This document shows positions 10,162-18,410 of a DNA stretch of 64,000 bases, one piece after another; positions within the stretch are counted from its first letter, which is position 1, and every line of letters begins with the position of its first letter. A model generated the notes under the pieces. The model had not been told where the DNA came from. It saw only the letters and a program-made list of their open reading frames with translations, and did not search any database. This stretch comes from Pseudomonas jessenii. GTDB taxonomy: Bacteria; Pseudomonadota; Gammaproteobacteria; Pseudomonadales; Pseudomonadaceae. A program made the position numbers and the translations under genes. The stretch spans positions 1 through 64,000 of the forward strand of contig NZ_NIWT01000004.1 of assembly GCF_002236115.1 (NCBI RefSeq). Reading direction: 5' to 3'.

Positions 10162-10722
10162 ATGACGTACCTTCGCTTGCTTTTAGCTTCAGCCCTGATT
10201 GCTCTTTGCACTGGTTGTGCCTCGCCTGCTCAGATTTCCGGCATGTCAGTAACGGCTGATCAGGCCAAGGCAAACACTTATGACTCCCAGCTGCGAAACA
10301 ATGTACGGCTTTCTGAGGTGAATGGTGGAGATAAAACCAACCCTCTGTGGACTTCCGAAATCGACGCCCCTGACTTCGGCGCTGCACTCAAGCAATCGCT
10401 CGTCAATGCTAATTTGCTTGGCGACGAGTCAGCCCCCTATGCTCTGCGTGCCAACCTGCTGCGCGTCGACCAGCCTGTATTTGGACTGAATTTTGAAGTG
10501 ACCAGTGAAGTTGAATACACCTTGACAGAGTCAAGCACTGACAAGGTCATTTTGCGTGAAATCATCCGGACTCCTTTCACCGCTGGCATGGGCGATTCGG
10601 TTATAGGAATCAAGCGACTACGCTTGGCCAATGAGGGATCCGCTCGGGTAAACATCATTGCTATGCTCAAGCGCCTCAGTGATCTGAAAATCGACGCCAA
10701 ACAAGTTTCGTTAAAGAACTGA
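10162..10722 (+). CDS. Predicted lipoprotein of unknown function
   Basis: The 186-residue product has a short hydrophobic signal and a lipobox ending TGC, so Cys19 would be the lipidated N-terminus; the cysteine at the -3 position of the lipobox is slightly unusual. The mature part begins ASPAQISGMSVTADQAK and has no motif I can assign. Its look (about 170 mature residues, beta-strand-rich with IRTPFTAGMGDSVIG) resembles small pseudomonad lipoproteins of unknown role. AAAAGGA lies about 10 bases before the ATG. It is the only gene in a segment that appears inserted between recD and the LysR gene, and its lower GC supports a separate origin. Confidence 0.75.
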   Translation: MTYLRLLLASALIALCTGCASPAQISGMSVTADQAKANTYDSQLRNNVRLSEVNGGDKTNPLWTSEIDAPDFGAALKQSLVNANLLGDESAPYALRANLLRVDQPVFGLNFEVTSEVEYTLTESSTDKVILREIIRTPFTAGMGDSVIGIKRLRLANEGSARVNIIAMLKRLSDLKIDAKQVSLKN

Positions 10723-10750
10723 GGATCATTCAAAAGTCCCCCCTCTCAAA

Positions 10751-10802
10751 CCTGAACCCCAAGCTACTAAGGACTCTTGCGCCCTGGTAGCCAGGGTTCA
10801 GG
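10751..10802. repeat. Nested inverted repeat after the lipoprotein gene
   Basis: CCTGAACCC at 10751-10759 is the exact complement of GGGTTCAGG at 10794-10802. Inside it, CCCTGG and CCAGGG form a tight hairpin that shares bases with the right outer arm, so the two folds are alternatives. There is no T-run, so it is not a classic terminator; a boundary structure of the insert is possible. Confidence 0.55.
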
Positions 10803-10888
10803 GCCTTGTCTCGTTCGTGCCGCTCTTTGGAGGCTGGTCCGGTCTTTGGACCTCGTCACGATGCCGCTACCTGACTCCTTGAATACTC

Positions 10889-11878
10889 CTAATCGGCGAA
10901 CAGCATCTCCCGGCTTTCACCCATCAGCAGTCCCTGATTGCGCTCGGTTACCTCACGGATGTAATCCCACAACAGGGTGATCCGCTTGAGCTTCCTCAAA
11001 TCCTCCCGGCAGTACATCCAGAACTGTCGGGTGATATTGATTTCCTGCGGCAACACCGGCAGCAGGCGAGGGTCCTGAGTGGCGAGAAAGCACGGCAGGA
11101 TCGCCAGTGAGCGTCCCTGCTGCGCGGCCACAAATTGCGCGATCACGCTGGTGCTGCGCAGGTTGGCGCTGGCGCCGGGCAATACGTTGGCCAGGTACAG
11201 CAGCTCCGAGCTGAACGCCAGGTCGTCGACGTAACTGATAAACGAATGTTTGGCCAAGTCTGCCGGTCGGCGGATCGGCGGGTGGTTGTCCAGATAGTCC
11301 TGGGTTGCGTACAGCTGCAATCGGTAGTCGCACAGTTTGCAGCAGACGTACGGTCCATGCTCCGGGCGCTCCAGGGCGATGACGATGTCGGCCTCGCGCT
11401 TGGACAAGCTGATGAAATGCGGCAGCGGCAGGATATCCACCGAGATGGCCGGGTAGGTGTCGACGAAGTGGCTCAGCTGCGGCGTGATGAAAAAGCTGCC
11501 GAAGCCTTCGGTGCAGCCCATGCGCACATGACCGGACAGCGCCACGCCGGACCCGGAAACCTGCTCGCACGCCATGTGTAAGGTGCTCTCGATCGACTCT
11601 GCATACCCCATCAACCGCTGGCCTTCGGCGGTCAGGACAAAGCCGCTGGTCCGGGATTTTTCGAACAGTAATGTGCCCAGCGCCGTTTCCAGGGAACTGA
11701 TGCGCCGCGACACCGTGGTGTAGTCCACCGCCAGGCGCTTGGCCGCGGTGCTGGCTTTGCGGGTGCGGGAGACTTCCAGGAAAAACTTTAGGTCGTCCCA
11801 GTTCAACGAGCCGAGGGAGGTGATGTTTTTTTGCATGTTGGACCGGTTTTTATGTGCGTTCTTATCAGAAGTTTGCAC
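10889..11878 (-). CDS. LysR-type transcriptional regulator, probably of mmsAB
   Basis: The 329-residue product has the N-terminal winged helix-turn-helix of the LysR family (LKFFLEVSRTRKASTAAKRL, TVSRRISSLE) followed by the periplasmic-binding-protein-like effector domain. The start at 11878 is preceded by TTTTTGGAGTATAG, which gives a good ribosome binding site; an internal ATG at 11836 would start at MQKNITSLG but lacks one. It is divergent from mmsA with 108 bases between them, so I infer control of valine catabolism. P. aeruginosa uses an AraC-type MmsR instead, so the regulator type differs here. The last 137 bases of this gene are duplicated after recD. Confidence 0.88.
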   Translation of the reverse strand: MQTSDKNAHKNRSNMQKNITSLGSLNWDDLKFFLEVSRTRKASTAAKRLAVDYTTVSRRISSLETALGTLLFEKSRTSGFVLTAEGQRLMGYAESIESTLHMACEQVSGSGVALSGHVRMGCTEGFGSFFITPQLSHFVDTYPAISVDILPLPHFISLSKREADIVIALERPEHGPYVCCKLCDYRLQLYATQDYLDNHPPIRRPADLAKHSFISYVDDLAFSSELLYLANVLPGASANLRSTSVIAQFVAAQQGRSLAILPCFLATQDPRLLPVLPQEINITRQFWMYCREDLRKLKRITLLWDYIREVTERNQGLLMGESREMLFAD

Positions 11879-11930
11879 ATCTATACTCCAAAAACAGCCC
11901 GTTAACCAATTCGCGGCGCATGCCTCTTCT

Positions 11931-11951
11931 CAAGGCGACTATTTCGCCTTG
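11931..11951. promoter_or_regulatory. Palindrome upstream of mmsA, candidate LysR operator
   Basis: CAAGGCGA at 11931-11938 and TCGCCTTG at 11944-11951 form a perfect 8-5-8 dyad in the short divergent region, 36 bases before the mmsA ATG. An interrupted dyad here fits a LysR-type binding site, but it could also be an mRNA hairpin near the ribosome binding site. Confidence 0.45.
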
Positions 11952-11986
11952 GCTCCCAAGATAACAACAAAGATCTGGAGACCCAC

Positions 11987-13513
11987 ATGAACGTATCGCT
12001 CACGCCCAATGACACCACCGTGCAGAAGGTCAAACTGTTGATCGACGGCCAGTGGGTCGAATCCAAGACCACCGAATGGCACGACATCATCAACCCGGCG
12101 ACCCAGCAGGTGCTGGCCAAGGTGCCGTTTGCCACCGCTGAAGAAGTCGACGCGGCCATCAGCGCCGCTCATCGTGCATTCCAGACCTGGAAACTGACAC
12201 CCATCGGCGCGCGCATGCGCATCATGCTCAAGCTCCAGGCGCTGATCCGCGAACACTCCAAGCGCATCGCCGCCGTCCTCAGCGCCGAGCAGGGCAAGAC
12301 CATTGCCGACGCCGAAGGCGATATTTTCCGTGGACTGGAAGTGGTCGAGCACGCCTGTTCCATCGGCAGCCTGCAAATGGGTGAGTTCGCTGAAAACGTC
12401 GCCGGTGGCGTCGACACCTACACCCTGCGCCAGCCGATCGGTGTGTGCGCCGGCATTACCCCGTTCAACTTCCCGGCGATGATTCCGCTGTGGATGTTCC
12501 CGATGGCCATCGCCTGCGGCAATACCTTCGTGCTCAAGCCGTCCGAACAGGACCCGATGTCGACCATGCTCCTGGTGGAGCTGGCGATCGAGGCGGGTAT
12601 TCCGGCCGGTGTGCTCAACGTCGTGCATGGCGGCAAGGATGTGGTCGACGGGCTCTGCACCCATAAAGATATCAAGGCGGTTTCCTTCGTCGGTTCAACC
12701 GCCGTCGGTACGCATGTCTACGACCTGGCCGGTAAACACGGCAAGCGTGTGCAATCGATGATGGGCGCCAAGAACCACGCCGTGGTGTTGCCGGATGCCA
12801 ATCGCGAACAAGCGCTGAATGCGCTGGTGGGTGCCGGTTTCGGTGCCGCCGGTCAACGCTGCATGGCCACTTCGGTGGTGGTGCTGGTGGGCGCGGCCAA
12901 GCAATGGCTGCCGGATCTCAAGGCGCTGGCGCAAAAACTCAAGGTCAATGCCGGCAGCGAGCCGGGCACTGATGTTGGCCCTGTCATTTCGAAAAAGGCC
13001 AAGGCGCGGATTCTCGACCTGATCGAGAGCGGCATCAAGGAGGGCGCGAAACTGGAGCTGGACGGTCGCGAGATCTCGGTTCCAGGTTACGAGAAGGGCA
13101 ACTTTGTCGGCCCGACCCTGTTCTCCGGCGTGACCACCGACATGCAGATCTACACCCAGGAAATCTTCGGCCCGGTGCTGGTTGTGCTGGAGGTTAATAC
13201 GCTCGACGAGGCCATCGCCCTGGTCAACGCCAACCCGTTCGGTAACGGCACGGGCCTGTTCACCCAGAGCGGCGCGGCGGCGCGTAAATTCCAGAACGAA
13301 ATCGACGTCGGCCAGGTCGGTATCAACATCCCGATTCCGGTGCCGGTCCCGTTCTTCAGCTTCACCGGTTCGCGTGGTTCCAAGCTCGGCGACCTCGGCC
13401 CGTACGGCAAGCAAGTGGTGCAGTTCTACACTCAGACCAAGACCGTCACCAGTCGCTGGTTCGATGACGACAGCGTCAACGACGGTGTGAACACCACGAT
13501 CAACCTGCGATAA
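11987..13513 (+). CDS. mmsA: CoA-acylating methylmalonate-semialdehyde dehydrogenase
   Basis: MmsA converts methylmalonate semialdehyde to propionyl-CoA (and malonate semialdehyde to acetyl-CoA) at the end of valine catabolism, in the cytoplasm. The 508-residue product has aldehyde-dehydrogenase features: the N-terminal [16 protein letters not shown], the cofactor region [29 protein letters not shown], and the catalytic cysteine in [11 protein letters not shown] (Cys292). [18 protein letters not shown] near the C-terminus is typical of the CoA-dependent MMSDH branch. GGAG lies 6 bases before the ATG. It is followed by mmsB after 10 bases, so they form an operon, with a divergent LysR gene upstream. 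Confidence 0.95.
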   Translation: MNVSLTPNDTTVQKVKLLIDGQWVESKTTEWHDIINPATQQVLAKVPFATAEEVDAAISAAHRAFQTWKLTPIGARMRIMLKLQALIREHSKRIAAVLSAEQGKTIADAEGDIFRGLEVVEHACSIGSLQMGEFAENVAGGVDTYTLRQPIGVCAGITPFNFPAMIPLWMFPMAIACGNTFVLKPSEQDPMSTMLLVELAIEAGIPAGVLNVVHGGKDVVDGLCTHKDIKAVSFVGSTAVGTHVYDLAGKHGKRVQSMMGAKNHAVVLPDANREQALNALVGAGFGAAGQRCMATSVVVLVGAAKQWLPDLKALAQKLKVNAGSEPGTDVGPVISKKAKARILDLIESGIKEGAKLELDGREISVPGYEKGNFVGPTLFSGVTTDMQIYTQEIFGPVLVVLEVNTLDEAIALVNANPFGNGTGLFTQSGAAARKFQNEIDVGQVGINIPIPVPVPFFSFTGSRGSKLGDLGPYGKQVVQFYTQTKTVTSRWFDDDSVNDGVNTTINLR

Positions 13514-13523
13514 GGAGCCGGAC

Positions 13524-14411
13524 ATGAAAATCGCTTTTATCGGTCTGGGCAACATGGGCGCGCCGATGGCGCGCAACCTGATCAAGGCCGGCCATGCACT
13601 GCGCCTGGTGGACCTGAACAAAGCTGTGCTGGCGGAACTGGAACAACTGGGCGGCAGTATCAGTGCATCGGCCCGTGAAGCGGCAGAGGGCGCCGAACTG
13701 GTCATCACCATGCTGCCTGCCGCGGTGCATGTGCGCAGTGTGTGGCTGGGTGAAGACGGCGTGCTCGCCGGTATCGGCAAAGGTGTGCCGGCCGTGGATT
13801 GCAGCACCATCGATCCGCAGACCGCGCGGGACGTGGCCACCGCCGCTGCCAAACAGGGCGTGGCCATGGCCGATGCACCGGTCTCTGGCGGCACCGGTGG
13901 CGCAGCCGCCGGGACGCTGACCTTTATGGTCGGCGCCACCCCCGAACTGTTCGCCACCCTGCAACCGGTACTGGCGCAAATGGGCCGCAACATCGTCCAT
14001 TGTGGTGAGGTCGGTACCGGGCAAATCGCTAAAATCTGCAACAACCTGCTGCTGGGGATTTCCATGGTCGGCGTCAGCGAAGCCATGGCACTGGGCGATG
14101 CCCTGGGCATCGACACCAAGGTGCTGGCGGGCATCATCAACAGTTCCACCGGGCGTTGCTGGAGTTCAGAGATGTACAACCCGTGGCCGGGCATCGTTGA
14201 AACAGCGCCGGCGTCGCGCGGTTACACCGGTGGTTTCGGTGCCGAACTGATGCTCAAGGATCTGGGGCTGGCCACTGAAGCGGCGCGTCAGGCGCACCAG
14301 CCGGTGGTACTCGGCGCGGTGGCCCAGCAGTTGTATCAGGCGATGAGTTTGCGTGGGGAGGGTGGTCAGGACTTCTCGGCGATCATCAATGGCTATCGCA
14401 AACCGCAATAG
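13524..14411 (+). CDS. mmsB: 3-hydroxyisobutyrate dehydrogenase
   Basis: MmsB oxidises 3-hydroxyisobutyrate to methylmalonate semialdehyde with NAD, the step that feeds MmsA in valine breakdown. The 295-residue product has the Rossmann start IAFIGLGNMGAPMARNLIK, the substrate motif DAPVSGGTGGAAAGTL, and the catalytic-lysine region GQIAKICNNLLLG, all characteristic of the beta-hydroxyacid dehydrogenase family. AAGGAG precedes the ATG at an ideal distance and the gap to mmsA is 10 bases. A REPIN and then a strong terminator follow. Confidence 0.95.
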   Translation: MKIAFIGLGNMGAPMARNLIKAGHALRLVDLNKAVLAELEQLGGSISASAREAAEGAELVITMLPAAVHVRSVWLGEDGVLAGIGKGVPAVDCSTIDPQTARDVATAAAKQGVAMADAPVSGGTGGAAAGTLTFMVGATPELFATLQPVLAQMGRNIVHCGEVGTGQIAKICNNLLLGISMVGVSEAMALGDALGIDTKVLAGIINSSTGRCWSSEMYNPWPGIVETAPASRGYTGGFGAELMLKDLGLATEAARQAHQPVVLGAVAQQLYQAMSLRGEGGQDFSAIINGYRKPQ

Positions 14412-14429
14412 AAGGGCGGTGAAAAAACT

Positions 14430-14520
14430 GTGGGAGCGAGCTTGCTCGCGATGAGGTCGTTACAGTCGACATTGATGCTGATTGACCCACCGCAATCGCG
14501 AGCAAGCTCGCTCCCACAGG
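14430..14520. repeat. REP doublet (REPIN)
   Basis: TGTGGGAGCGAGCTTGCTCG and its inverted partner CGAGCAAGCTCGCTCCCACA are separated by about 50 bases. It lies between mmsB and its terminator. Confidence 0.92.
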
Positions 14521-14544
14521 GACTGCATGTACCCAAAGATATTT

Positions 14545-14582
14545 ACCGGGAGATCACGTCGGGTGATCCCCCGGTTTTTTTG
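14545..14582 (+). terminator. Intrinsic terminator of mmsAB
   Basis: ACCGGG plus GATCAC pairs with GTGATC plus CCCGGT around a short loop, followed by seven T. It ends the + strand mmsAB transcript and abuts the end of the convergent cupin gene. Confidence 0.9.
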
Positions 14583-14584
14583 TA

Positions 14585-14929
14585 TCAGGCAAACACGAAA
14601 TATTTGCGCACGGTTTCCACCACTTCCCAGGTGCCTTTCATTCCCGGTTCGATGACGAAAATGTCGCCGGCGCGCAGGTGGATCGGCGCCATGCCTTCCG
14701 GGGTGATGACGCAGTAGCCTTCCTGGAAATGGCAGTACTCCCACTTCACATATTCGACGTACCACTTGCCCGGCGTGCAGATCCAGGTGCCCATGATCTT
14801 GCTGCCGTCTTCACTCGTGTAGGCGTTGAGGTTGACGGTGTGCGGGTCGCCTTCGAGTTTTTCCCATTTGCAGGCGTCGAGCACGGGCAGCGGGTGGGTA
14901 TCGCGAAGTACGGTAATCGGTGCGGTCAT
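14585..14929 (-). CDS. Cupin-domain protein (DUF861/EutQ-like)
   Basis: The 114-residue product is a single small cupin barrel of the ureidoglycine aminohydrolase-like type, with the signature GTWICTPGKWYVEYVKWEYC, then FQEGYCVITPEG and AGDIFVIEPGMKGTWEVVE. Proteins of this class bind small molecules or act as simple hydrolases or isomerases, but I cannot assign a substrate. The start at 14929 was chosen for the upstream CCGGAG; the longer in-frame start at 14986 adds an unlikely tail. It stands alone, convergent with mmsB. Confidence 0.8.
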   Translation of the reverse strand: MTAPITVLRDTHPLPVLDACKWEKLEGDPHTVNLNAYTSEDGSKIMGTWICTPGKWYVEYVKWEYCHFQEGYCVITPEGMAPIHLRAGDIFVIEPGMKGTWEVVETVRKYFVFA

Positions 14930-15035
14930 GATGACTCCGGGCAGTGGGCTCAAGAACTGAAGTCGCACCCTATAGCGCCTGCCCATCGTTCAGTTGTCTG
15001 TGCTCGACACTGAGCTGTCCAGAAACGCACAACTC

Positions 15036-15407
15036 TCAAGGACGAGTCAGCGGGCAGTCGAGCCTGGATTGTTCGAGGCTGTTCTCGAACTCGACCAATT
15101 GTGAGTGCTGTTGCGACAGCGCCGCTATCCGCTCGGCGATTTCCTGTTTTTTGCTGGCGATGATCTGGTGTGCCCGTTCCCATGGCAACTGCGGACCCTG
15201 ATGTCCGGCGAAGACCGACTGCAATTCCTTGAGCCTGAAACCCAACTGCTGGGCACATTTGATGAACATCAGCAGGTCGACGCTGTGCTGGTCATAGATG
15301 CGGTACTTGCCCAGGCGGCGAGCGGCAGGCAGCAGGCCAATCGACTCGTAATGACGGATGCTTTTGACCGTGGTTCCGGAACGTTGCGCGGCTTGGCCGA
15401 TGTACAT
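15036..15407 (-). CDS. MerR-family transcriptional regulator
   Basis: The 123-residue product begins MYIGQAAQRSGTTVKSIRHY, the MerR helix-turn-helix, continues with RYYD-type wing residues (YRIYDQHSVDLLMFIK), and ends in a coiled-coil dimerisation helix (AERIAALSQQHSQLVEFE). There is no cysteine cluster of a metal sensor. AAAGGA lies 8 bases before the ATG at 15407; a longer in-frame start at 15563 would add about 50 low-complexity residues. It follows the flavodoxin-fold quinone reductase gene by 49 bases on the same strand, so it probably controls that gene and itself. Confidence 0.88.
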   Translation of the reverse strand: MYIGQAAQRSGTTVKSIRHYESIGLLPAARRLGKYRIYDQHSVDLLMFIKCAQQLGFRLKELQSVFAGHQGPQLPWERAHQIIASKKQEIAERIAALSQQHSQLVEFENSLEQSRLDCPLTRP

Positions 15408-15456
15408 GGGAAGGTCCTTTTCTCCGAGGATAAAGCTCGGCGCATTATCGACCGAC

Positions 15457-16035
15457 TCAAGCGCTGGCGATAGCTTCGGCTTGCCGCAACCAGGCTGCAT
15501 GCCGGTCTGCGCTGGCGCCGAGAATTGGCCCGAAGGTGAGGGTTCGGGTTGGCTTGATACCACAGAATTCCAGCGTGGTTTTACGGACCTGATGCAAACC
15601 GGGCATGCGGTAGATCCATCGGTAGTACCAGGGCGGTGTGTCCATGGTCACCAGCAGGTGGGCGGTTCGGCCGCGCAGGAGTTTGTCGGGGAAGGCTTTG
15701 CCCTGGCGATACTTGAAGGCAAAACCCGGCAAGAACACCCGGTCGAAAAAGCCCTTGAGCAAGGCCGGTACGCCACCCCACCAGATCGGATAAACCAGTG
15801 TCAGCTGTTCGGCCCACAGGATATCGGCCTGGGCGTTACGCAAGTCGGCTTCCAGCGGCTGGACCTGTTGATAGCCTTCGCGCAGCACCGGGTCAAAATC
15901 CATGCTGCCCAGAAACAATTGACGCACTTCATGCCCGGCGCGCACTGCCGACTGTGTGTAACGCTCGGCAAGGGCGGCGCAGAAGCTGTTGCCGGACGGA
16001 TGCCCGAGTATCACCAGTATTCGTTTACCCATCAT
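15457..16035 (-). CDS. NAD(P)H dehydrogenase (quinone), flavodoxin-like fold
   Basis: The 192-residue product begins with the FMN-binding pattern ILVILGHPSGNSFCAALAE and has LTLVYPIWWGGVPALLKGFF with the following DRVFLPGFAF, which place it in the NQO1/KefF/YwrO group of two-electron quinone reductases. These cytoplasmic enzymes reduce quinones or other electrophiles with NAD(P)H. AAGGAC precedes the ATG at 16035. It is the first gene of a two-gene unit with the MerR regulator, which suggests induction by a redox-active or electrophilic compound. Confidence 0.87.
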   Translation of the reverse strand: MMGKRILVILGHPSGNSFCAALAERYTQSAVRAGHEVRQLFLGSMDFDPVLREGYQQVQPLEADLRNAQADILWAEQLTLVYPIWWGGVPALLKGFFDRVFLPGFAFKYRQGKAFPDKLLRGRTAHLLVTMDTPPWYYRWIYRMPGLHQVRKTTLEFCGIKPTRTLTFGPILGASADRHAAWLRQAEAIASA

Positions 16036-16077
16036 CGCGGTCCTTGAAGATCAAACCTCAAGGATAAAGTCTGCCCC

Positions 16078-16962
16078 TCAGGGGAGAGTCAAGGCGTGCA
16101 GCAGGGCCTTGGCATAGCCGGGTAATGCGGCGAAGTCCCGGGCACAGAGCAGCAGTTTGCGTTGGCCCCAGGGTTCTTGCAGGGCGAAGCTTTTGAAGGG
16201 TAGTCCGGCGGACCCGCGTTCGACCGCGGCCAGCGGTACGATTGCCAGTCCCGCCCCTCGGGCGACCATGCGCATCACGCCATCGAAACCGTCGGCGCGG
16301 ATGCGAATCTGCATGCGCAGGCCGGCGTGCAGTGCCTGCTCTTCCAGGTACACCGCCAGCGCGCTGTTGGCATTCAGGCTGACGTAGTCGTGATGCAACG
16401 TGTCGGTGAAGCTTACTGAGGTCGCATGAGACAAGGGATGTTCCCGGGGCATGATCAGCACCAGCGGATCATCGCGAAACGCTCGGGTCTGCAGGTCATC
16501 GGTGTCCACCGCGTCGGAAACGATGCCCAGGTCCGCCGCACCCTGGCGCAAGGCGTGGGTGATGCGGGTGCTGGGCAGTTCCTGCAAATCGATGTCGAGG
16601 TTGGGATGGCTATGCAGGAAATCCGCGAGCAGCTCTGGCAGGTATTCGGTGATCGCCGTGGTGTTGCACAGCAGTCGCACCTGGCCTTTGACACCCTGGG
16701 CGTACTCGGCCAGTTCCTGTTGCAGGCGTTCGGCCTGTTGCAGCAGAACCCGGGCGTGTCGGGCCAGGGCATTGCCGGCCGGCGTCGGGCTGACCCCACG
16801 ACGATTGCGCTGAAGAAACTCGACGCCCAGCGACGCCTCCATGGCGCGAATTCGCGCGCTGGCCGCTGCCAGGGACAAATGACTGCGTGCTGCGCCGGCG
16901 GTGATGTTGCCGGTGTCGAGGATGTTCAGGTACAGGCGCAGGTCGGTCAGGTCGAAGTGCAT
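16078..16962 (-). CDS. LysR-type transcriptional regulator
   Basis: The 294-residue product has the LysR helix-turn-helix (LRLYLNILDTGNITAGAARS, AASARIRAMEASLGVEFLQR) and a substrate-binding domain. The start at 16962 (MHFDLTDLRLYL) has AGAGG upstream; extending to 17052 would run the protein through a REP sequence, which is not credible. It is divergent from a TSUP-type exporter gene at 17180 with a REPIN between them, so control of that exporter is a reasonable guess only. Confidence 0.88.
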   Translation of the reverse strand: MHFDLTDLRLYLNILDTGNITAGAARSHLSLAAASARIRAMEASLGVEFLQRNRRGVSPTPAGNALARHARVLLQQAERLQQELAEYAQGVKGQVRLLCNTTAITEYLPELLADFLHSHPNLDIDLQELPSTRITHALRQGAADLGIVSDAVDTDDLQTRAFRDDPLVLIMPREHPLSHATSVSFTDTLHHDYVSLNANSALAVYLEEQALHAGLRMQIRIRADGFDGVMRMVARGAGLAIVPLAAVERGSAGLPFKSFALQEPWGQRKLLLCARDFAALPGYAKALLHALTLP

Positions 16963-16999
16963 TGCGGCAACCTCTGGATGTGTGTTGTCAGGGAGGCCG

Positions 17000-17079
17000 C
17001 CATCGCGAGCAAGCTCGCTCCCACAGGAGATTTGTGAACAACAGATAACCACTGTGGGAGCGAGCTTGCTCGCGATGGC
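17000..17079. repeat. REP doublet (REPIN)
   Basis: CATCGCGAGCAAGCTCGCTC and GAGCGAGCTTGCTCGCGATG are inverted with a short spacer of about 25 bases, in the divergent region between the LysR and TSUP genes. Confidence 0.92.
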
Positions 17080-17179
17080 GTCAGATACCGCACCCGATTA
17101 TTCAGCCTCTTGTCTGAAGAGAGGCAGCCTCAGTATATGGCAGATTTTCAATCAACCCCCGCGGGCTCACCATGGCCCC

Positions 17180-17944
17180 ATGAATACACTCTCGGCGTTT
17201 TATCAGCATCTCGGCTTGGCCCTTTCGCTGCTGGTTATCGGCACCTTTGTGCTGGCCGGCATGATCAAGGGGGTGATCGGCCTCGGCCTGCCGACCGTTG
17301 CCATGGGCCTGCTCGGTCTGGCTATGGCGCCGACGCAGGCTGCGGCGCTGCTGATCATTCCGGCGACCCTGACCAACATTTGGCAACTGGCATTCGGCGG
17401 GCATCTGTCGGGGCTGGCCAAGCGGTTATGGCCGATGTTGCTGGCGATTTTCATTGGCACCGGGGCAGGCACGCTGTGGGTCGGCATGAGCGGTGGCCAT
17501 TGGGTGGTGCGGGGGTTGGGCGCGGCATTGTTGCTGTATGCGCTCAGCGGTTTGTTCCTGCCGACTGTGCGCGTGGGGCGGCGCAGCGAACGCTGGCTCG
17601 GTCCACTGTGCGGCGTGCTGACCGGCGTCATCACGTCGGCCACCGGCGTGTTCGTGATTCCGGCGGTGCCCTATCTGCAAGCGTTGGGTTTGAGCAAGGA
17701 CCAACTGGTGCAGGCGCTGGGCCTGTCGTTCACCGTCTCGACCCTGGCCCTGGCTGGTGGCTTGCTATGGCGCGGCGCGCTCGGCGGGGGCGAGTTGAGC
17801 GCGTCGCTGTTGGCGCTGATCCCGGCCATGCTCGGCATGTGGCTGGGGCAATCGCTGCGCCAGCGGATCAGCGCCCTGTGGTTCAAGCGCGTGTTCTTCG
17901 TTGGCCTGGGGTTGCTCGGCGGCCATTTGCTGATCAGCGGCTAG
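17180..17944 (+). CDS. TSUP-family (TauE/SafE) membrane exporter
   Basis: The 254-residue product is almost wholly hydrophobic, with about eight predicted membrane spans in two related halves. The family motif GMIKGVIGLGLPTVAMGLLG is in the first half and its repeat GVLTGVITSATGVFVIPAVP in the second. TSUP proteins move sulfite, sulfonates, sulfoacetate or similar organic anions across the inner membrane; the substrate here is unknown. The start at 17180 gives MNTLSAFYQHL; the upstream in-frame extension reads through the REPIN. Its 3' end overlaps the convergent ABM gene by 11 bases. Confidence 0.88.
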   Translation: MNTLSAFYQHLGLALSLLVIGTFVLAGMIKGVIGLGLPTVAMGLLGLAMAPTQAAALLIIPATLTNIWQLAFGGHLSGLAKRLWPMLLAIFIGTGAGTLWVGMSGGHWVVRGLGAALLLYALSGLFLPTVRVGRRSERWLGPLCGVLTGVITSATGVFVIPAVPYLQALGLSKDQLVQALGLSFTVSTLALAGGLLWRGALGGGELSASLLALIPAMLGMWLGQSLRQRISALWFKRVFFVGLGLLGGHLLISG

Positions 17945-18248
17945 CGGACGATGGGCTGATCATGTCGATGGCGCGGATCTCGAAATCCCGTTCCAGGTAT
18001 TCATCGCGCTGCTCGAGGAACTGCTTCATGTGCGGCAGGTTCGAGTGCACATCGAGGTGGGCCTGGGATTGCCAGATCTCGTAGAAGATGAACAGGGTCG
18101 GGTCCTGTTTGTCGCGCAGCATGTGGTATTCGATGCAACCGGGTTCGGCTCGGCTCGCTTGCACGTAGCCGCTGAAAAACGCTTCAAAGGCGTCGGATTT
18201 TTCCGGACGGGTCTTGGCGTGCAGGATGAATCCCTGGATTTCACTCAT
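17934..18248 (-). CDS. Antibiotic biosynthesis monooxygenase (ABM) domain protein, YgiN-like
   Basis: The 104-residue product is a single ABM ferredoxin-like domain: GFILHAKTRPEKSDAFEAFF, EPGCIEYHMLRDKQDPTLFI, YEIWQSQAHLDVHSNLPHMK. Small ABM proteins act as cofactor-free quinol monooxygenases or other oxygenases and are often found next to quinone reductases. Here mdaB starts 160 bases away on the opposite strand, so a quinone redox link is plausible. GAGGAGAG precedes the ATG at 18248. Confidence 0.85.
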   Translation of the reverse strand: MSEIQGFILHAKTRPEKSDAFEAFFSGYVQASRAEPGCIEYHMLRDKQDPTLFIFYEIWQSQAHLDVHSNLPHMKQFLEQRDEYLERDFEIRAIDMISPSSASR

Positions 18249-18410
18249 CTACATCTCTCCTCAAGTCAGAACTGGCGCCAGTCTAAGGCAACAATCGCCT
18301 GTTGATTCGTGCTTGTAGGTCAAATGAATTTTGCCAAATCGACGCTTACTCCGCGTGAGGTCGATCGGTACTCTGCCGCCATCCGATTCCCGACCTTCCC
18401 GAGACCTCCC

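Larger units (their letters stand above)
9979..10888. other. Inserted segment between direct repeats, carrying a lipoprotein gene
   Basis: This segment lies between the two copies of the LysR 3' end and breaks what was probably a direct recD / LysR junction. It looks less GC-rich than its surroundings. 9979-10161 is non-coding and AT-rich toward the gene start; a possible -10 is TACTAT near 10114. 10723-10888 is also non-coding and holds a nested inverted repeat at 10751-10802. No transposase, integrase or terminal inverted repeat was seen. Confidence 0.7.

Noticed and set aside
10751-10802. Integron attC site at the edge of the lipoprotein insert
   Set aside because: The core sites (RYYYAAC and GTTRRRY) are absent and no other cassette is present.
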